Shown here piece by piece: positions 34,807 through 44,199 of a stretch of DNA of 64,000 nucleotides; position 1 is the stretch's first letter; the number at the start of each line of letters is the position of its first letter. The DNA comes from an uncultured Granulosicoccus sp. (GTDB lineage: Bacteria > Pseudomonadota > Gammaproteobacteria > Granulosicoccales > Granulosicoccaceae): assembly GCA_947499955.1 (NCBI GenBank), contig CANMQI010000009.1, positions 62,001 to 126,000 on the forward strand. Reading direction: 5' to 3'. Both the position numbers and the translations under genes were made by a program. The notes beneath the pieces are model-generated. The model searched no databases and had not been told where the DNA came from. It saw nothing but the letters and a program-made list of their open reading frames with translations.

Positions 34807-37194
34807 ATGATACTACTCGCGCTCTTACTTGCATTATTTGGACTGACCCTGGCAGCTGGCGGCATCTGGCTGGCAATAGTGGGGGGAAGTGTCTATTACG
34901 CTCTCGCAGGCTTCACCCTGCTCGCAGTTGTTGTGCTGATACGATCGAGGCCCAGCACTGCCCGGCTCCTGTACGCCTTGCTGCTCGCCTGCACAGCTGT
35001 ATGGGCCTTGTGGGAGAGCGGTTACGATTGGTGGCCACTGGCGACTCGCCTCGGTGTATTGCTGGTGCTGGCCATTCCTCTGCTCTGGTCGTCCAACCGG
35101 GTCGAGACATCTTCTGCCAGAGCACTGCAAGGTGTCTGGCTACTGGTCGGTGTCATGTTGATTGGCAGTCTGTTCAACGATGCGCACCGTATCGAGGGAA
35201 ACATGGCGAGTGAATCGCTGGTAAGTAGTCCCGATACAGGCCCGTCGAACACTGAAGGCGAGTGGACAAGCTACGGGCGCAATAATTACGGTCAGCGCTA
35301 CTCCCCACTGGATCAGATCACACCGGACAACGTGGCCCGACTGGAGCTGGCCTGGCAATACCAGACCGGCGACCTGAAAGGCCCTGAGGATGTCACCGAG
35401 ACCACTTACGAGGCGACCCCACTCAAGATCGACGATAGCCTGTTTCTGTGTACACCGCACAACTGGTTGATCGCACTCGACGCGGACACGGGTGAAGAGC
35501 GATGGGTATACGATGCAAAGGTGCCGGCACAGAGTCAGCGGCAGCACCAGACTTGCCGTGGTGTCTCCTACCTCGCACCGGACTCGAAGCAACAGGCAGA
35601 CAATCAGTCTGACACGCAGCGTGCATCGGACGACTCGGTTGCACCTCCTGCAACGGCTGCGTCCGGACCTGCAGAATCCCTGGCATCGATCCGCTGCGAT
35701 GCACAGTTGTTCATGCCTACCTCCGATGCGCGACTGATTGCGGTGGACCCCGCCACCGGTGCACGTTGCAGCAACTTCGCCGACGATGGGGTACTCGACC
35801 TGATGCACAGCATGCCCTATACCCAGGACGGCTACTACTATTCCACCTCGCCTCCTGTCGTGGCAGCAGGTGTGATCGTTGTCGCTGGTGCTGTCAACGA
35901 TAACTACGATATCAACGCCCCATCCGGCGTGATCCGCGCCTACGATGCGCGTAGTGGCGAACTGCGCTGGAACTGGGATGCCGCTAACCCCGACGATACC
36001 GCACCGATTGCCGATGGTGAGACCTATGCCACAAGCTCACCCAACAGCTGGTCCGTAGCCAGTGCCGATGAAGCGCTGGGGCTGATCTACTTCCCCATGG
36101 GCAACCGGACACCGGATCAGCTGGGCATGTACCGCACACCGGCCGAGGAAAAGTTCGCCAGCTCCGTGGTTGCCCTGAGCCTTGAAACCGGCAAGGCACA
36201 ATGGGTACAGCAGTTCGTGCATCATGACCTGTGGGATATGGATACACCGGCTCAGCCGAGTCTGGTCGATATCCAGACGGATGATGGACTGCAGCCTGGC
36301 CTGGTTGTACCGACCAAACAAGGTGATGTCTATGTTCTCAACCGGGAAACCGGTGAACCCTTGTTGCCGATAACGGAAGTGCCGGCTCCCCAGGGTACGA
36401 TCGAGGGGGACTGGACAGCACCTACGCAACCGTCTTCTGCGCTCAGCTTTACCCCGGAGCCGCTACGCGCCGCAGACATGTGGGGCGCCAGCCTGCTGGA
36501 TCAGATGATGTGCCGTATCAAGTTCCAGTCATTACGGTATGAAGGTCGGTATACCCCACCCTCCGAACAGGGCACCCTGGTATATCCCGGCAATTTCGGC
36601 GTTTTCAACTGGGGCAGCATAGCTGTGGATCCTGAACGGCAAATCATGTTCGGCATGCCGCTGTATCTTGCCTTTACATCCAGACTGGTAGCCAAGGAGG
36701 AAGGACAGTCTCCTGAAGGGGAGACCAATCAGGGTGAGCAGGGCCTCAACGAGAACGCTGGCGGTGATTACGCCGTCGAACTCAGTCCGTTTCTTTCGCC
36801 TCTGGGCATTCCCTGTCAGCAGCCACCCTGGGGTTATGTTGCATCGGCCGATCTGCGTACCGGCAAGGTTCAGTGGAAACACAAGAATGGCACCATTGAA
36901 GACATGACGCCGTTACCACTGAAGATCGAGATGGGTGTACCTGGCATCGGAGGGCCCATCATCACTCGTGGCGGCGTGGCTTTCCTTGCCGCCAGTGTCG
37001 ATGACTATTTCCGCGCCTATCGCCTGTCCGATGGTGAACAGTTGTGGGAAGAGCGCCTCCCTGCAGGTGGTCAGGCAACCCCCATGAGCTATCTGAACAG
37101 CAAGGGCGAGCAGATGGTGGTACTGGTTGCCGGAGGCCATGGCTCGATTGGCACCACCTCAGGCGATTACGTGATGGCTTACAAGTTGCCCTGA
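34807..37194 (+). CDS. gcd: Membrane-bound PQQ-dependent glucose dehydrogenase
   Basis: A 795-residue quinoprotein that oxidises aldoses such as glucose to the lactone in the periplasm and passes electrons to ubiquinone. Five membrane segments occupy about residues 1-125, followed by an eight-bladed propeller that starts TSYGRNNYGQRYSPLDQIT. HHDLWDMDTPAQPSLVDI holds the catalytic-base aspartate (D474, counterpart of E. coli Gcd Asp466). LDADTGEERWVYD and ADLRTGKVQWKHK are tryptophan-docking blade motifs. No pqq synthesis genes are in the window, so PQQ must be made or imported elsewhere. A Gly/Glu-rich loop (QSPEGETNQGEQ) is atypical. The gene is followed by a 9-base repeat array. Confidence 0.92.
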   Translation: MILLALLLALFGLTLAAGGIWLAIVGGSVYYALAGFTLLAVVVLIRSRPSTARLLYALLLACTAVWALWESGYDWWPLATRLGVLLVLAIPLLWSSNRVETSSARALQGVWLLVGVMLIGSLFNDAHRIEGNMASESLVSSPDTGPSNTEGEWTSYGRNNYGQRYSPLDQITPDNVARLELAWQYQTGDLKGPEDVTETTYEATPLKIDDSLFLCTPHNWLIALDADTGEERWVYDAKVPAQSQRQHQTCRGVSYLAPDSKQQADNQSDTQRASDDSVAPPATAASGPAESLASIRCDAQLFMPTSDARLIAVDPATGARCSNFADDGVLDLMHSMPYTQDGYYYSTSPPVVAAGVIVVAGAVNDNYDINAPSGVIRAYDARSGELRWNWDAANPDDTAPIADGETYATSSPNSWSVASADEALGLIYFPMGNRTPDQLGMYRTPAEEKFASSVVALSLETGKAQWVQQFVHHDLWDMDTPAQPSLVDIQTDDGLQPGLVVPTKQGDVYVLNRETGEPLLPITEVPAPQGTIEGDWTAPTQPSSALSFTPEPLRAADMWGASLLDQMMCRIKFQSLRYEGRYTPPSEQGTLVYPGNFGVFNWGSIAVDPERQIMFGMPLYLAFTSRLVAKEEGQSPEGETNQGEQGLNENAGGDYAVELSPFLSPLGIPCQQPPWGYVASADLRTGKVQWKHKNGTIEDMTPLPLKIEMGVPGIGGPIITRGGVAFLAASVDDYFRAYRLSDGEQLWEERLPAGGQATPMSYLNSKGEQMVVLVAGGHGSIGTTSGDYVMAYKLP

Positions 37195-37261
37195 CTCCCG
37201 TGCTTGCGCTGCAAACTGCCAGAGGGCGACTCCTGCAGACCGATAGGCGAAGAGCATCGCT

Positions 37262-37383
37262 CAATTAGCTCGAGTAGCTCGAGTAGCTCGAGTAGCTCGA
37301 GTAGCTCGAGTAGCTCAATTAGCTCGAGTAGCTCGAGTAGCTCGAGTAGCTCGAGTAGCTCGAGTAGCTCGAGTAGCTAATTG
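37262..37383. repeat. 9-bp tandem array bounded by inverted ends
   Basis: Twelve copies of agctcgagt run from 37267 to 37374; copy 6 is a variant, agctcaatt. The array is bounded by caattagct (37262-37270) and its exact complement agctaattg (37375-37383). Every standard unit contains the palindrome ctcgag. The array starts 68 bases after the gcd stop and ends 89 bases before the next start. The period is a multiple of three, but no supported gene uses it. Confidence 0.95.
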
Positions 37384-37472
37384 TTACACCGGATGCAGGA
37401 ACGGACCAGCGTTCAAGGACACTGGTATTCGCCAACAGGCGTTTGCCTGAGAAACGAATGACTGGAGATGAT

Positions 37473-37838
37473 ATGACAAACAAACAATCCGACGAGTACA
37501 CACCCATAGAGCCAGGTGCCGAGAATGACCCGGCTCGGCCAGCTGTTTCTGCCGATGAGATACCGGAAGACGAAAATTTCGTGGATGAGCCACTGGCCGA
37601 TAAAAGTGATATGACCGCACCTTCACACGATTCGGCAGATCCGGTCAATAACGGACAGCGAGAGCCCGGTGTGGACCCTGACCAGCTCGACGCACTGCGC
37701 GATGAGAGCCGACAGGAAATCGATCTGACTGAAGGACGCCTCAGGGACGTCACACTGACACAAGGGCGCTCGGTCATCGACGCCGAGTTCGATGACCGGG
37801 GACCCGCGACGAATACGCATCCGGACGACGAAAAATAA
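37473..37838 (+). CDS. Acidic hypothetical protein
   Basis: A 121-residue strongly acidic, probably disordered protein (many Asp, Glu, Pro, Ser). It ends LTQGRSVIDAEFDDRGPATN-like with IDLTEGRLRDVTL before it. The ATG at 37473 is preceded by GGAG at five bases, a better start than ATG 37458 or the TTG at 37443. No family was recognised. It is bracketed by the 9-base array and a hairpin. Confidence 0.55.
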   Translation: MTNKQSDEYTPIEPGAENDPARPAVSADEIPEDENFVDEPLADKSDMTAPSHDSADPVNNGQREPGVDPDQLDALRDESRQEIDLTEGRLRDVTLTQGRSVIDAEFDDRGPATNTHPDDEK

Positions 37839-37869
37839 TTTTCAGATTCGTTGTCGATATGACGCTAGT

Positions 37870-37902
37870 CAGCAACGACACTGCTACCAGTGTCGTTGGC
37901 TG
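37870..37902. other. Strong hairpin after the acidic protein gene
   Basis: cagcaacgacact and agtgtcgttggctg pair with one bulged base around a six-base loop (gctacc). It starts 31 bases after the stop at 37838. There is no T-run, so it may be a processing or attenuation hairpin rather than a classical terminator. Confidence 0.65.
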
Positions 37903-38433
37903 ATTACCGACCTGCAGGCATATTCGAAAAATGCGCTCGCCACGCCTGCGGCCACAGTTCCCGGTTTCCAGGCGCTTCTGACGTGTCGTCTTGATGCGAG
38001 ACACCGGTAATGGTCAGTATGTCGTTCAGCTCTTCAAGGGTTACCGACTTGAATGGCCATACCCTGCTCGCCTGAAAAAGGCGTAAGCGCGCAACCCTTA
38101 CTGTCCAGCGTTGATTCTGCTCATCATGATGGCTTGCTGCCGACGCAGCAATTGTTTTCAATCTGTGCACGATCAGGCTTGTATCCTGCCTGAGTCCTGC
38201 CGATCAACAATATGATGCGATACGCAATGGCATACAGCGTGTGTCCATCAGCGAAAAGGCTGCTGGCCGAACAAGGACCTTCGAAATATCTGACTGCCTG
38301 ACCGATATGGCTCAATGTAACCTGTAAGAAAATCGTCTCAGCGACATCCCTCTTCGCGATTTGCCATGGACAGCTGTAACGGTCCCTGGCGAAAACGCAT
38401 TTTATTGGCTGACATGAAGAACTATATTACTTG

Positions 38434-38454
38434 ATCGCAGCTTTATACTGCGAT
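38434..38454. promoter_or_regulatory. Small palindrome, possible operator
   Basis: atcgcag at 38434-38440 and its complement ctgcgat at 38448-38454 flank ctttata, in an AT-rich stretch about 135 bases upstream of the PhnD-like gene. The spacing suits a dimeric regulator, but nothing confirms it. Confidence 0.25.
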
Positions 38455-38588
38455 TGAGAATATCCCACATCAGCACTCTGCTCGTTGGATCCCCCGCAAA
38501 GGGCAAGCTCTTGTTTGTTTCCGGTTCGGGAGCGATGTATGTTGGTGAATGCGAATGGTGCAAATACCGAGTCTGGAGAAAGACGTCG

Positions 38589-39437
38589 ATGGACAGATGG
38601 TTTCGATGCATGAACAGATCGATCATGTCGTTGCTGACTGCAATGCTGATGGTTTCAGGCCCTGCGATCGCGCAGGAACGCTACGCGCTGTCCGTTGTGC
38701 CGCAGCTTCCACAGAGGGTTCTTCATGATGACTGGCAACCTTTGCTTGAATATCTTGGTGAAAAGACCGGTGCAGCATTCGAATTATCCCTGCAGGAGAA
38801 CATTCCGGAATTCGAAGTCGATTTTCTGCAGGGGAATCCCGATTTTGTCTTCCTGAACCCCTACCACGCCGTGATGGCACACAAGGCTCATGGGTATGAG
38901 CCTGTTCTGAGTGACGGGTCCCGACAACTCAAGGGAATATTGGTCGTACCGATGGCGAGCGAGATCGAATCCGTCAAGGAGCTCGATGGAGCGACCATCG
39001 CATTTCCTGCACCGAATGCCTTCGGCGCCTCGCTCTATATGCGCGCGCTGCTTGCCAACGAATTTGGCCTGGATATCACGCCCAGTTATGTTGGCACTCA
39101 TGCCAATGCCTATCGGCACGTCTTGCTGGGCGAGGCGGCCGCTGCGGGAGGCGTCTACAATACCCTTCGCAAGGAGGCAGAGGATTTTCAAGCGGCACTG
39201 CGGGTGCTTTATGAAACTCCCGGGGTTACCCCTCATCCACTGGCCGTTCATCCCAGAGTTCCGGCTGCAGTTCGTGATGCCGTGATAGATGCCGTATTGG
39301 CATTGCAGGAAACCGAAGCTGGCCGTGCCATGCTCGAAGCGGTTCAACTCAAGGAACCGGTAAAGGTTTCCTATGAGGATCAGTTTCAGATTCTCGACGA
39401 GTATCGCCTGGAGGATTTTGTCGTGCTTGCCGATTGA
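38589..39437 (+). CDS. PhnD-like phosphate/phosphonate-type periplasmic binding protein
   Basis: A 282-residue binding protein with a signal peptide (about residues 8-28, cut near AIAQ). It shows PQLPQRVLHDDWQPLLEYLGEKTG, then DFVFLNPYHAVMAHK, IAFPAPNAFGASLYMRALLAN and GVTPHPLAVHPRVPAAVRDA, the pattern of the phosphonate-binding PhnD family. Such proteins are found both in ABC importers and as ligand sensors for histidine kinases. Here the next gene is a membrane hybrid kinase, 50 bases downstream, and no permease or ATPase follows, so sensing is more likely than import. Several upstream in-frame starts exist; MDRWFRC is chosen because it precedes the signal peptide. Confidence 0.85.
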   Translation: MDRWFRCMNRSIMSLLTAMLMVSGPAIAQERYALSVVPQLPQRVLHDDWQPLLEYLGEKTGAAFELSLQENIPEFEVDFLQGNPDFVFLNPYHAVMAHKAHGYEPVLSDGSRQLKGILVVPMASEIESVKELDGATIAFPAPNAFGASLYMRALLANEFGLDITPSYVGTHANAYRHVLLGEAAAAGGVYNTLRKEAEDFQAALRVLYETPGVTPHPLAVHPRVPAAVRDAVIDAVLALQETEAGRAMLEAVQLKEPVKVSYEDQFQILDEYRLEDFVVLAD

Positions 39438-39487
39438 GCCTGTTGTTGAATCACCGCTTCAATCAGTCGTGACAGGAATTCTGCCAG

Positions 39488-41791
39488 ATGCCTGAAACCG
39501 CACACATGGGAAACTATCTGCACCTGATGTCGTTGAGGAACTTTCGTACTCAGGTCGCCCTGTTGATGCTGCTGTTGACGACCATCGCCTTTGGCCTGTA
39601 CGCACTGAACACCAGCCGACAGCAAAGCCGGTATATCGTCGAATCCATTACCAGCACAGGCATTGCTCTTTCGCAAAACCTTGCATTCGATAGTGCCAAC
39701 CTGCTCATGCGCAAGGACTTCGCCTCTCTGGAAGTGTTGCTCGGGCAATATGCCAAGCTTCCGAATATCACCGGTCTGAATGTCATCAATGCCGATGGCA
39801 AGTCGATAAGCAGGCTGGAGGTCAGGGACGGCCAGGCTGTTGCGAAATATGACTATGGTACCGATGAGCAATTACGCCTTGAACCCCATACCGAATTCAC
39901 GGATGACGAACATGGCCTGTCCGTGTGGGAACCCATTATTGTTGGCCATGAATCAATCGGTGCAGTAAAGCTTGAAATGAGTCTGGATCAGGCCTTCGAA
40001 GAGCGCCAGCGATTACTGATCAGCACGCTGGGCTTTGGCTTGCTGACGGCCCTCGCCCTGCTGTTGTTGATGTTCCTGTACTTTCGCAAACCGCTCAAGG
40101 CCATTCAGGATGCCAGCGAATTTGCATCGGCACTGGATACTCGCCGAGGTGAAACCATCGAGGTGGTGGAATTCGCGCGGGAGTTCAGGCAACTGGGTCA
40201 GTCTCTGAATCAGGTGTCACAGAAACTGCTGGAACAGGAACAGCAAGTTCACGCCAGTAATGCAGAGACCAGGAAACTGGCGATGGTTGCCAGCAAGACC
40301 AACAATGCCGTCATCATCACCAATGCCGTTGGTGAGATCGAATGGGTCAACGCCGGTTTCGAGAAAATGACCGGTTACAGCGCCGGTGAAATAATGGGCA
40401 AGCGACCTGCCAGCTTTCTGCAAGGACCGGACACGGATCCAGAGGTTCGACGTTTCATGCGTCAACGCTTGTCCGAACAGCGCAGTTACGAATCAGAGCT
40501 GGTCAACTACAGTAAATCCGGAATGCCGTACTGGGTGAACATAGCGGTACAACCGGTATTCGATGAACAGGGCATTTTGCGAAACTTCATTGCCATCGAA
40601 AGCGACGTCACCGAGCGCAAGGCAGCCGAACGTCAACTCTACGAGGCAAAAACAGAGGCAGAAGAGGCGAACCTGGCCAAAAGCGTGTTCTTGTCCAGAA
40701 TGAGCCATGAACTCAGAACCCCGCTCAATGCCATTCTGGGGTTTGCCCAATTGCTCGAACTGGACGACCTGGGCAAGGAAAACCACGATTTCGTGGAGCG
40801 CATCCTGAAGGCCGGCAAGCACCTGCTGGGGCTTATCAACGATGTTCTGGATATATCGAAAATCGAAAGTGGCGGCATGACACTCTCCAGAGAACCCGTG
40901 GCTATCAGGGAAGCGGCGGAAAATGTGGTGCGATTGATTCAACCGCTGGCCGAGAGTCACGATGTCACGGTTTCCATTCACCCCAGCCTGACCGATGACT
41001 TGCGGGTCATGGGCGACCTGCAGAGAGTGAACCAGGTGCTGGTCAATCTGCTGTCCAATGCCATCAAGTACAACCAGCCGCAGGGAAGCGTCAGTATCCG
41101 TTGTGATGTTCAGTCAGGCGACCGTATAAGCCTGTCAATTGACGATACCGGACAGGGTATTGCAGAGGACAAGATGCACCGCCTGTTCACACCTTTTGAT
41201 CGGCTGGGGGCGGAACAGACCTCCGTTGAAGGTAGTGGCATAGGACTGGCATTGACCCGGCAATTACTGGTCGCCATGGACGGTACGATAGACGTTGAAA
41301 GCACAGTGGGCAAAGGTACGACCTTTCGCATAAGGCTCCCTGTTGCCATCGATATCGAGGAGTCGATGCCCATGAGCATGACGGAAGCCTCAGCACACGA
41401 CAGTGAGCCGGCACAGCAGCACTCGGCAACTATCGTCTATATAGAAGACAACAGCTCGAACGTTGCGCTGGTGGAAAAGCTGCTCGAGCGTATGGGACAT
41501 TTTGATTTGCAGGTAGCAATGCAGGGCCAGGAGGGCCTGGATCTCATACAGGCGCACAAACCGGATCTGATCCTTCTCGATCTGCACTTGCCTGTGCTGG
41601 GAGGAGAAGAAATCCTTGAGCGCATCAGGGAAAACCCCGACATGCAATCGATACCGGTAATCATTGTCAGCGCTGATGCGACGCCTGGGCAAACCGAGCG
41701 CTTACTGCAAAAAGGGGCAAACAGCTACATCACCAAGCCGTTTGACGTACACGAGCTAATGGAACTGGTACGGAAATATACAGAATCATGA
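39488..41791 (+). CDS. Hybrid sensor histidine kinase
   Basis: A 767-residue inner-membrane kinase. Membrane segments at about 22-40 and 177-198 enclose a periplasmic sensor region of about 135 residues. A PAS domain follows (about 265-380), ending in TERKAAERQLYEA. The phosphoacceptor box SRMSHELRTPLNAI has His407, then the ATPase domain (NLLSNAIKYN, DDTGQGIAE, GSGIGLALTR) and a C-terminal receiver (about 645-765) with LILLDLHLP, the phosphorylated aspartate. The PAS resembles LOV-type PAS domains but has no photoactive cysteine (GKRPASFLQG). It overlaps the response regulator gene by four bases. Confidence 0.95.
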   Translation: MPETAHMGNYLHLMSLRNFRTQVALLMLLLTTIAFGLYALNTSRQQSRYIVESITSTGIALSQNLAFDSANLLMRKDFASLEVLLGQYAKLPNITGLNVINADGKSISRLEVRDGQAVAKYDYGTDEQLRLEPHTEFTDDEHGLSVWEPIIVGHESIGAVKLEMSLDQAFEERQRLLISTLGFGLLTALALLLLMFLYFRKPLKAIQDASEFASALDTRRGETIEVVEFAREFRQLGQSLNQVSQKLLEQEQQVHASNAETRKLAMVASKTNNAVIITNAVGEIEWVNAGFEKMTGYSAGEIMGKRPASFLQGPDTDPEVRRFMRQRLSEQRSYESELVNYSKSGMPYWVNIAVQPVFDEQGILRNFIAIESDVTERKAAERQLYEAKTEAEEANLAKSVFLSRMSHELRTPLNAILGFAQLLELDDLGKENHDFVERILKAGKHLLGLINDVLDISKIESGGMTLSREPVAIREAAENVVRLIQPLAESHDVTVSIHPSLTDDLRVMGDLQRVNQVLVNLLSNAIKYNQPQGSVSIRCDVQSGDRISLSIDDTGQGIAEDKMHRLFTPFDRLGAEQTSVEGSGIGLALTRQLLVAMDGTIDVESTVGKGTTFRIRLPVAIDIEESMPMSMTEASAHDSEPAQQHSATIVYIEDNSSNVALVEKLLERMGHFDLQVAMQGQEGLDLIQAHKPDLILLDLHLPVLGGEEILERIRENPDMQSIPVIIVSADATPGQTERLLQKGANSYITKPFDVHELMELVRKYTES

Positions 41792-42921
41792 TGGAAGAGA
41801 ATATCAAGGATCTGAACATCCTGATTGTTGACGACAACGTCGACAATCTGGTGTTCCTGGAGCAGCTGTTTCGTCGCAAGGGCTACAGAAACATCATGAC
41901 TATCGCAGATAGTCGCAATGTACTGCCCTATATCGGGAAAGCGGATCCTGACATCATTCTTCTGGATATCATGATGCCCTATATCGATGGCTATGAAATT
42001 CTGCGAAGCATTCGAGGCCTGATGGATTCATCGGTATTCCTGCCTGTTGTCGTGCTGACTGCCGTCACCGATAGAAAGGCCCGGGAACAGACCCTGAAAG
42101 ACGGTGCCACCGATTTTCTGACCAAACCACTTGACGCCGTCGAAGTCATTCTGCGAGTTGGCAATCTGTTGCGCACCCGTTATATGTACAAACAGCATCT
42201 CGAGTACAGCAAACTGCTGGAAAGTGCTGTCCTGCATCGAACACGAGAGCTGGCTGCCAACAATCAGGCGCTCGAGAAGGTCAATCAGGTTCTGGACGAA
42301 ACGAATATCGAAATTGCCGATCGCCTTGCCGAGGCAGCTGAATACCGCGACGATGCCACAGGCAAACATACCTTTCGTGTCGGGGCCATCTCCGCCCTGA
42401 TTGCGGCAGAGCTGGGCTTTTCAACTGATTTCATCGCGCTGGTCGACAAGGCTGCCAGATTGCATGATCTGGGCAAGATCGGTATCCCTGATGCCATATT
42501 GCTGAAACCCGGAAAACTGACGGAAGACGAATTCGACGTGATGAAGCAACACTGCGTCATCGGTGCCAAGGTTCTCTCCGGCGGACACAGCGAGCTACTG
42601 GAAATGGCGGAGCGCATTGCCCTGTCACACCATGAACACTGGGATGGAAACGGGTATCCGAATGGACTGCAAGCCAAGGCCATTCCCATCGAGGCGCGTA
42701 TCGTGTCAGTCGTGGATGTGTTTGACGCCCTGACGCATCCACGTCCGTACAAGGATGCCTGGGCCCAGCAGGATGCCGTTGATTACATCAAGAGTCACAA
42801 GGACAGGCAGTTTGACGGAAAGGTCGTTGACGCCTTCTTGAGCGTGCTTGAAAAGCATCGCGGTGAAATCGATTTCATCGACATGGATGTCGGTCCCGAG
42901 CACAGACAGGAGGAGGAATGA
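41788..42921 (+). CDS. Response regulator with HD-GYP phosphodiesterase domain
   Basis: A 377-residue protein. Residues 1-130 are a receiver domain with IILLDIMMP (phosphorylated Asp near residue 60) and TKPL. A coiled helix (150-185) leads to an HD-GYP domain (about 185-355) with HDLGKIGIPD and HHEHWDGNGYPNGL, matching the HHExxxGxGYP signature of active cyclic-di-GMP phosphodiesterases. It starts in the stop codon of the kinase gene. The pair most likely couples a periplasmic ligand to lowering cyclic-di-GMP. Confidence 0.95.
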   Translation: MMEENIKDLNILIVDDNVDNLVFLEQLFRRKGYRNIMTIADSRNVLPYIGKADPDIILLDIMMPYIDGYEILRSIRGLMDSSVFLPVVVLTAVTDRKAREQTLKDGATDFLTKPLDAVEVILRVGNLLRTRYMYKQHLEYSKLLESAVLHRTRELAANNQALEKVNQVLDETNIEIADRLAEAAEYRDDATGKHTFRVGAISALIAAELGFSTDFIALVDKAARLHDLGKIGIPDAILLKPGKLTEDEFDVMKQHCVIGAKVLSGGHSELLEMAERIALSHHEHWDGNGYPNGLQAKAIPIEARIVSVVDVFDALTHPRPYKDAWAQQDAVDYIKSHKDRQFDGKVVDAFLSVLEKHRGEIDFIDMDVGPEHRQEEE

Positions 42922-43170
42922 AGACGACATACAAGTCATGACGGTCAATGCATCTGATTGCGAAGCATGAGACCACCGGGCACTTGGCCAGTCAGGACCC
43001 CAGGGCCATGGCTTTCATGATTCGAACAATGAGTCGATGAAATCAGTGAAGTTGCTGCCGGCCAACCTCACGTTGTCATGAAAGCTCAACGGGATTGTCG
43101 AACGCACGATTTCAGTCGGATTCCCACTGATGATCATGATTTTACCTGCTCGATCGAGTAGGCTGACTGG

Positions 43171-44199
43171 ATGTCTCGTGGGATACGCTTTTCTGGAGCA
43201 TGCCTGATCGTCGCCTGTTCGTCGTCAGCACTGTCGGCGGAAGTGCAGCGATGGCGCATGAACAGCTTGTTACACCCCCACCTGTTCGGTGAGTCTGCGC
43301 GTGTTTTTGCCCAAGAGGTCAATGCGTCGACGCAGGGGGCATTCCTCGTCGATGTCCATGATCAGCTTGTTCTGGATGTGAATGCCTTTGAAGCGCTCCG
43401 CTCGGGCCTGGTGGACGCAGTCTGGGGATCGCCAGGACACCATCACCGAGAGGATCGGGCACTGGCCCTCTTCGGCGGTTTTCCGTTCGGACCCGATCAG
43501 GAGGAGTTTTCCGAATGGATGATGGAAGGCGGGGGTTCCGGGGCACTCAACGAGATATACGTCCGCCATGGACTGCGGAGCATCTACTGCGGTGTTCTAC
43601 CCGAAGAAGGCGGCGGATGGTTCCGCTTTCCTGTCCAGACAGTCGACGAGCTGGATGGGCTTGCCATGCGCAGCTTTGGATATGGCGCCCAGACGTTGAG
43701 AGAGTTTGGCGTTACGACCTATGAGCTCCCGGCGAGCGATATTCGACCAGCGTTTGAAAGTGGCGTGATCGATGCGGCCGAGTTCGCCATGCCATCGATC
43801 GACACCCTGCTCGGATTTCCGGAATTCGCCCCCTACCTCTACCTCCCGGGGTGGCAGCAACCTTCCACCGCGCTTGAATTGCTTGTTCTTGAAAAGACAT
43901 GGCTTGCGCTGTCCGAGAGCAACCGTGCCACCATACTGCGTGCCTGTGATGAATCTCTTCGGTGGACCCACGAGGTTGCAGCTCGCCGTCAGGACAACGC
44001 GATTGCAGATTTTCGCGATCAAGGGGTTCTGGTCATGGAGTGGCCCGATCAGATCCTTGGCGCGCTCAAGCAATCGTGGGCGCAGGTGATCGAGGCTGAA
44101 ATCGCTGTGGACTCGAGTATTGCCACGGTTTGGCAGAATTACCTGGAATTCAAAGCAGGGGAAGTCGAGTCCACCGCAGACGGGCTCGAGCGGCACTAA
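43171..44199 (+). CDS. TRAP transporter substrate-binding protein, DctP type
   Basis: A 342-residue periplasmic binding protein with a signal peptide (residues 1-23). It has FEALRSGLVDAVWGSPGHHH, KLGLRSI-like (HGLRSIYCG), MRSFGYGAQTLREFG and DAAEFAMPSIDTLLGF, matching DctP proteins that bind organic acids such as 2-oxoacids. No DctQ or DctM membrane genes lie beside it, which is unusual. It is convergent with the ToxR-like gene, their stops overlapping by four bases. The gap from the HD-GYP gene is 249 bases and holds no recognised feature. Confidence 0.85.
   Translation: MSRGIRFSGACLIVACSSSALSAEVQRWRMNSLLHPHLFGESARVFAQEVNASTQGAFLVDVHDQLVLDVNAFEALRSGLVDAVWGSPGHHHREDRALALFGGFPFGPDQEEFSEWMMEGGGSGALNEIYVRHGLRSIYCGVLPEEGGGWFRFPVQTVDELDGLAMRSFGYGAQTLREFGVTTYELPASDIRPAFESGVIDAAEFAMPSIDTLLGFPEFAPYLYLPGWQQPSTALELLVLEKTWLALSESNRATILRACDESLRWTHEVAARRQDNAIADFRDQGVLVMEWPDQILGALKQSWAQVIEAEIAVDSSIATVWQNYLEFKAGEVESTADGLERH

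Larger units (their letters stand above)
37839..38588. other. Long intergenic region before the PhnD-like gene
   Basis: 750 bases without a gene that can be supported; a few short open frames show no recognisable pattern. A strong hairpin lies at its left end (37870-37902) and a small palindrome at 38434-38454, close to an AT-rich stretch that may be the promoter of the signalling operon. Confidence 0.55.

Noticed and set aside
37262-37383. Possible CRISPR array
   Set aside because: Units are 9 bases with no spacers and no cas genes nearby; it is a simple tandem array.
37904-38170. Minus-strand open frame of 88 codons before the PhnD-like gene
   Set aside because: No start signal or family pattern, and it overlaps likely regulatory DNA.
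40280-40640. LOV photoreceptor domain in the hybrid kinase
   Set aside because: The domain resembles LOV-type PAS, but the photoactive cysteine of GxNCRFLQ is missing (GKRPASFLQG), so it is called an ordinary PAS domain.
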